DNA of 5,288 bases from an uncultured Campylobacter sp. (GTDB taxonomy: Bacteria; Campylobacterota; Campylobacteria; Campylobacterales; Campylobacteraceae): contig CAJPSJ010000139.1 in the NCBI GenBank assembly GCA_905373295.1, positions 1 to 5,288 of the forward strand, in the 5' to 3' direction. Numbering within the stretch: the first letter of the stretch is position 1; every line of letters begins with the position of its first letter. Below the pieces are notes generated by a model. That model was not told the origin of the DNA. It did not search any database and saw only the letters and a program-made list of their open reading frames with translations. Made by a program: the position numbers and the translations under genes. Below, piece after piece: positions 5,268-5,288 of this stretch.

Positions 5268-5288
5268 GAAAAAACGCTTATATTTCGT

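Overview
The window looks like chromosomal DNA from a Campylobacterota bacterium, most likely one of the less AT-rich Campylobacter species (C. gracilis, C. showae or C. rectus type). This rests on dense AAATTT-type words in and between genes mixed with GCGC-rich stretches, and on a Csd3/HdpA-like periplasmic M23 peptidase typical of curved or helical epsilonproteobacteria. The genus assignment is inference, and no phylogenetic marker gene is present.

Every convincing gene is on the minus strand. Reading in the direction of transcription (right to left), a short leader (5226-5288) holds at best a weak promoter. Four genes follow: a secreted M23 peptidoglycan metallopeptidase (5225-4056), the magnesium channel/transporter MgtE (4047-2668), a NUDIX hydrolase resembling UDP-sugar/ADP-ribose diphosphatases (2683-2096, GTG start, overlapping mgtE by 16 bp) and a membrane-anchored alpha/beta hydrolase (2028-982). 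Gaps of 8 bp, -16 bp and 67 bp suggest a single transcription unit for at least the first three. A weak hairpin in the 67-bp gap could reduce expression of the fourth. A 10-bp inverted repeat spanning the last stop codon (933-983) is a plausible terminator.

About 595 bp without a credible gene follows (387-981). It is packed with degenerate short repeats: a 15-bp tandem array (528-602), a duplicated block of roughly 45 bp (571-617 and 678-722), a 20-bp perfect palindrome (873-892), a bulged hairpin (670-703), a long imperfect inverted repeat (780-857) and a second repeat cluster (912-966). One word, RAATTYTRCG, recurs eight times on the same strand. Past it, the window cuts through the start of a TRIC/UPF0126 family membrane protein (386-1).

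The genes are housekeeping in character: cell wall shaping, Mg2+ import, nucleotide-sugar or ADP-ribose clean-up, an esterase-like membrane enzyme and a cation channel-like protein. Nothing in the sequence ties them to one pathway, and I see no defence, mobile or secondary-metabolite system. The least explained part is the repeat-filled intergenic region.
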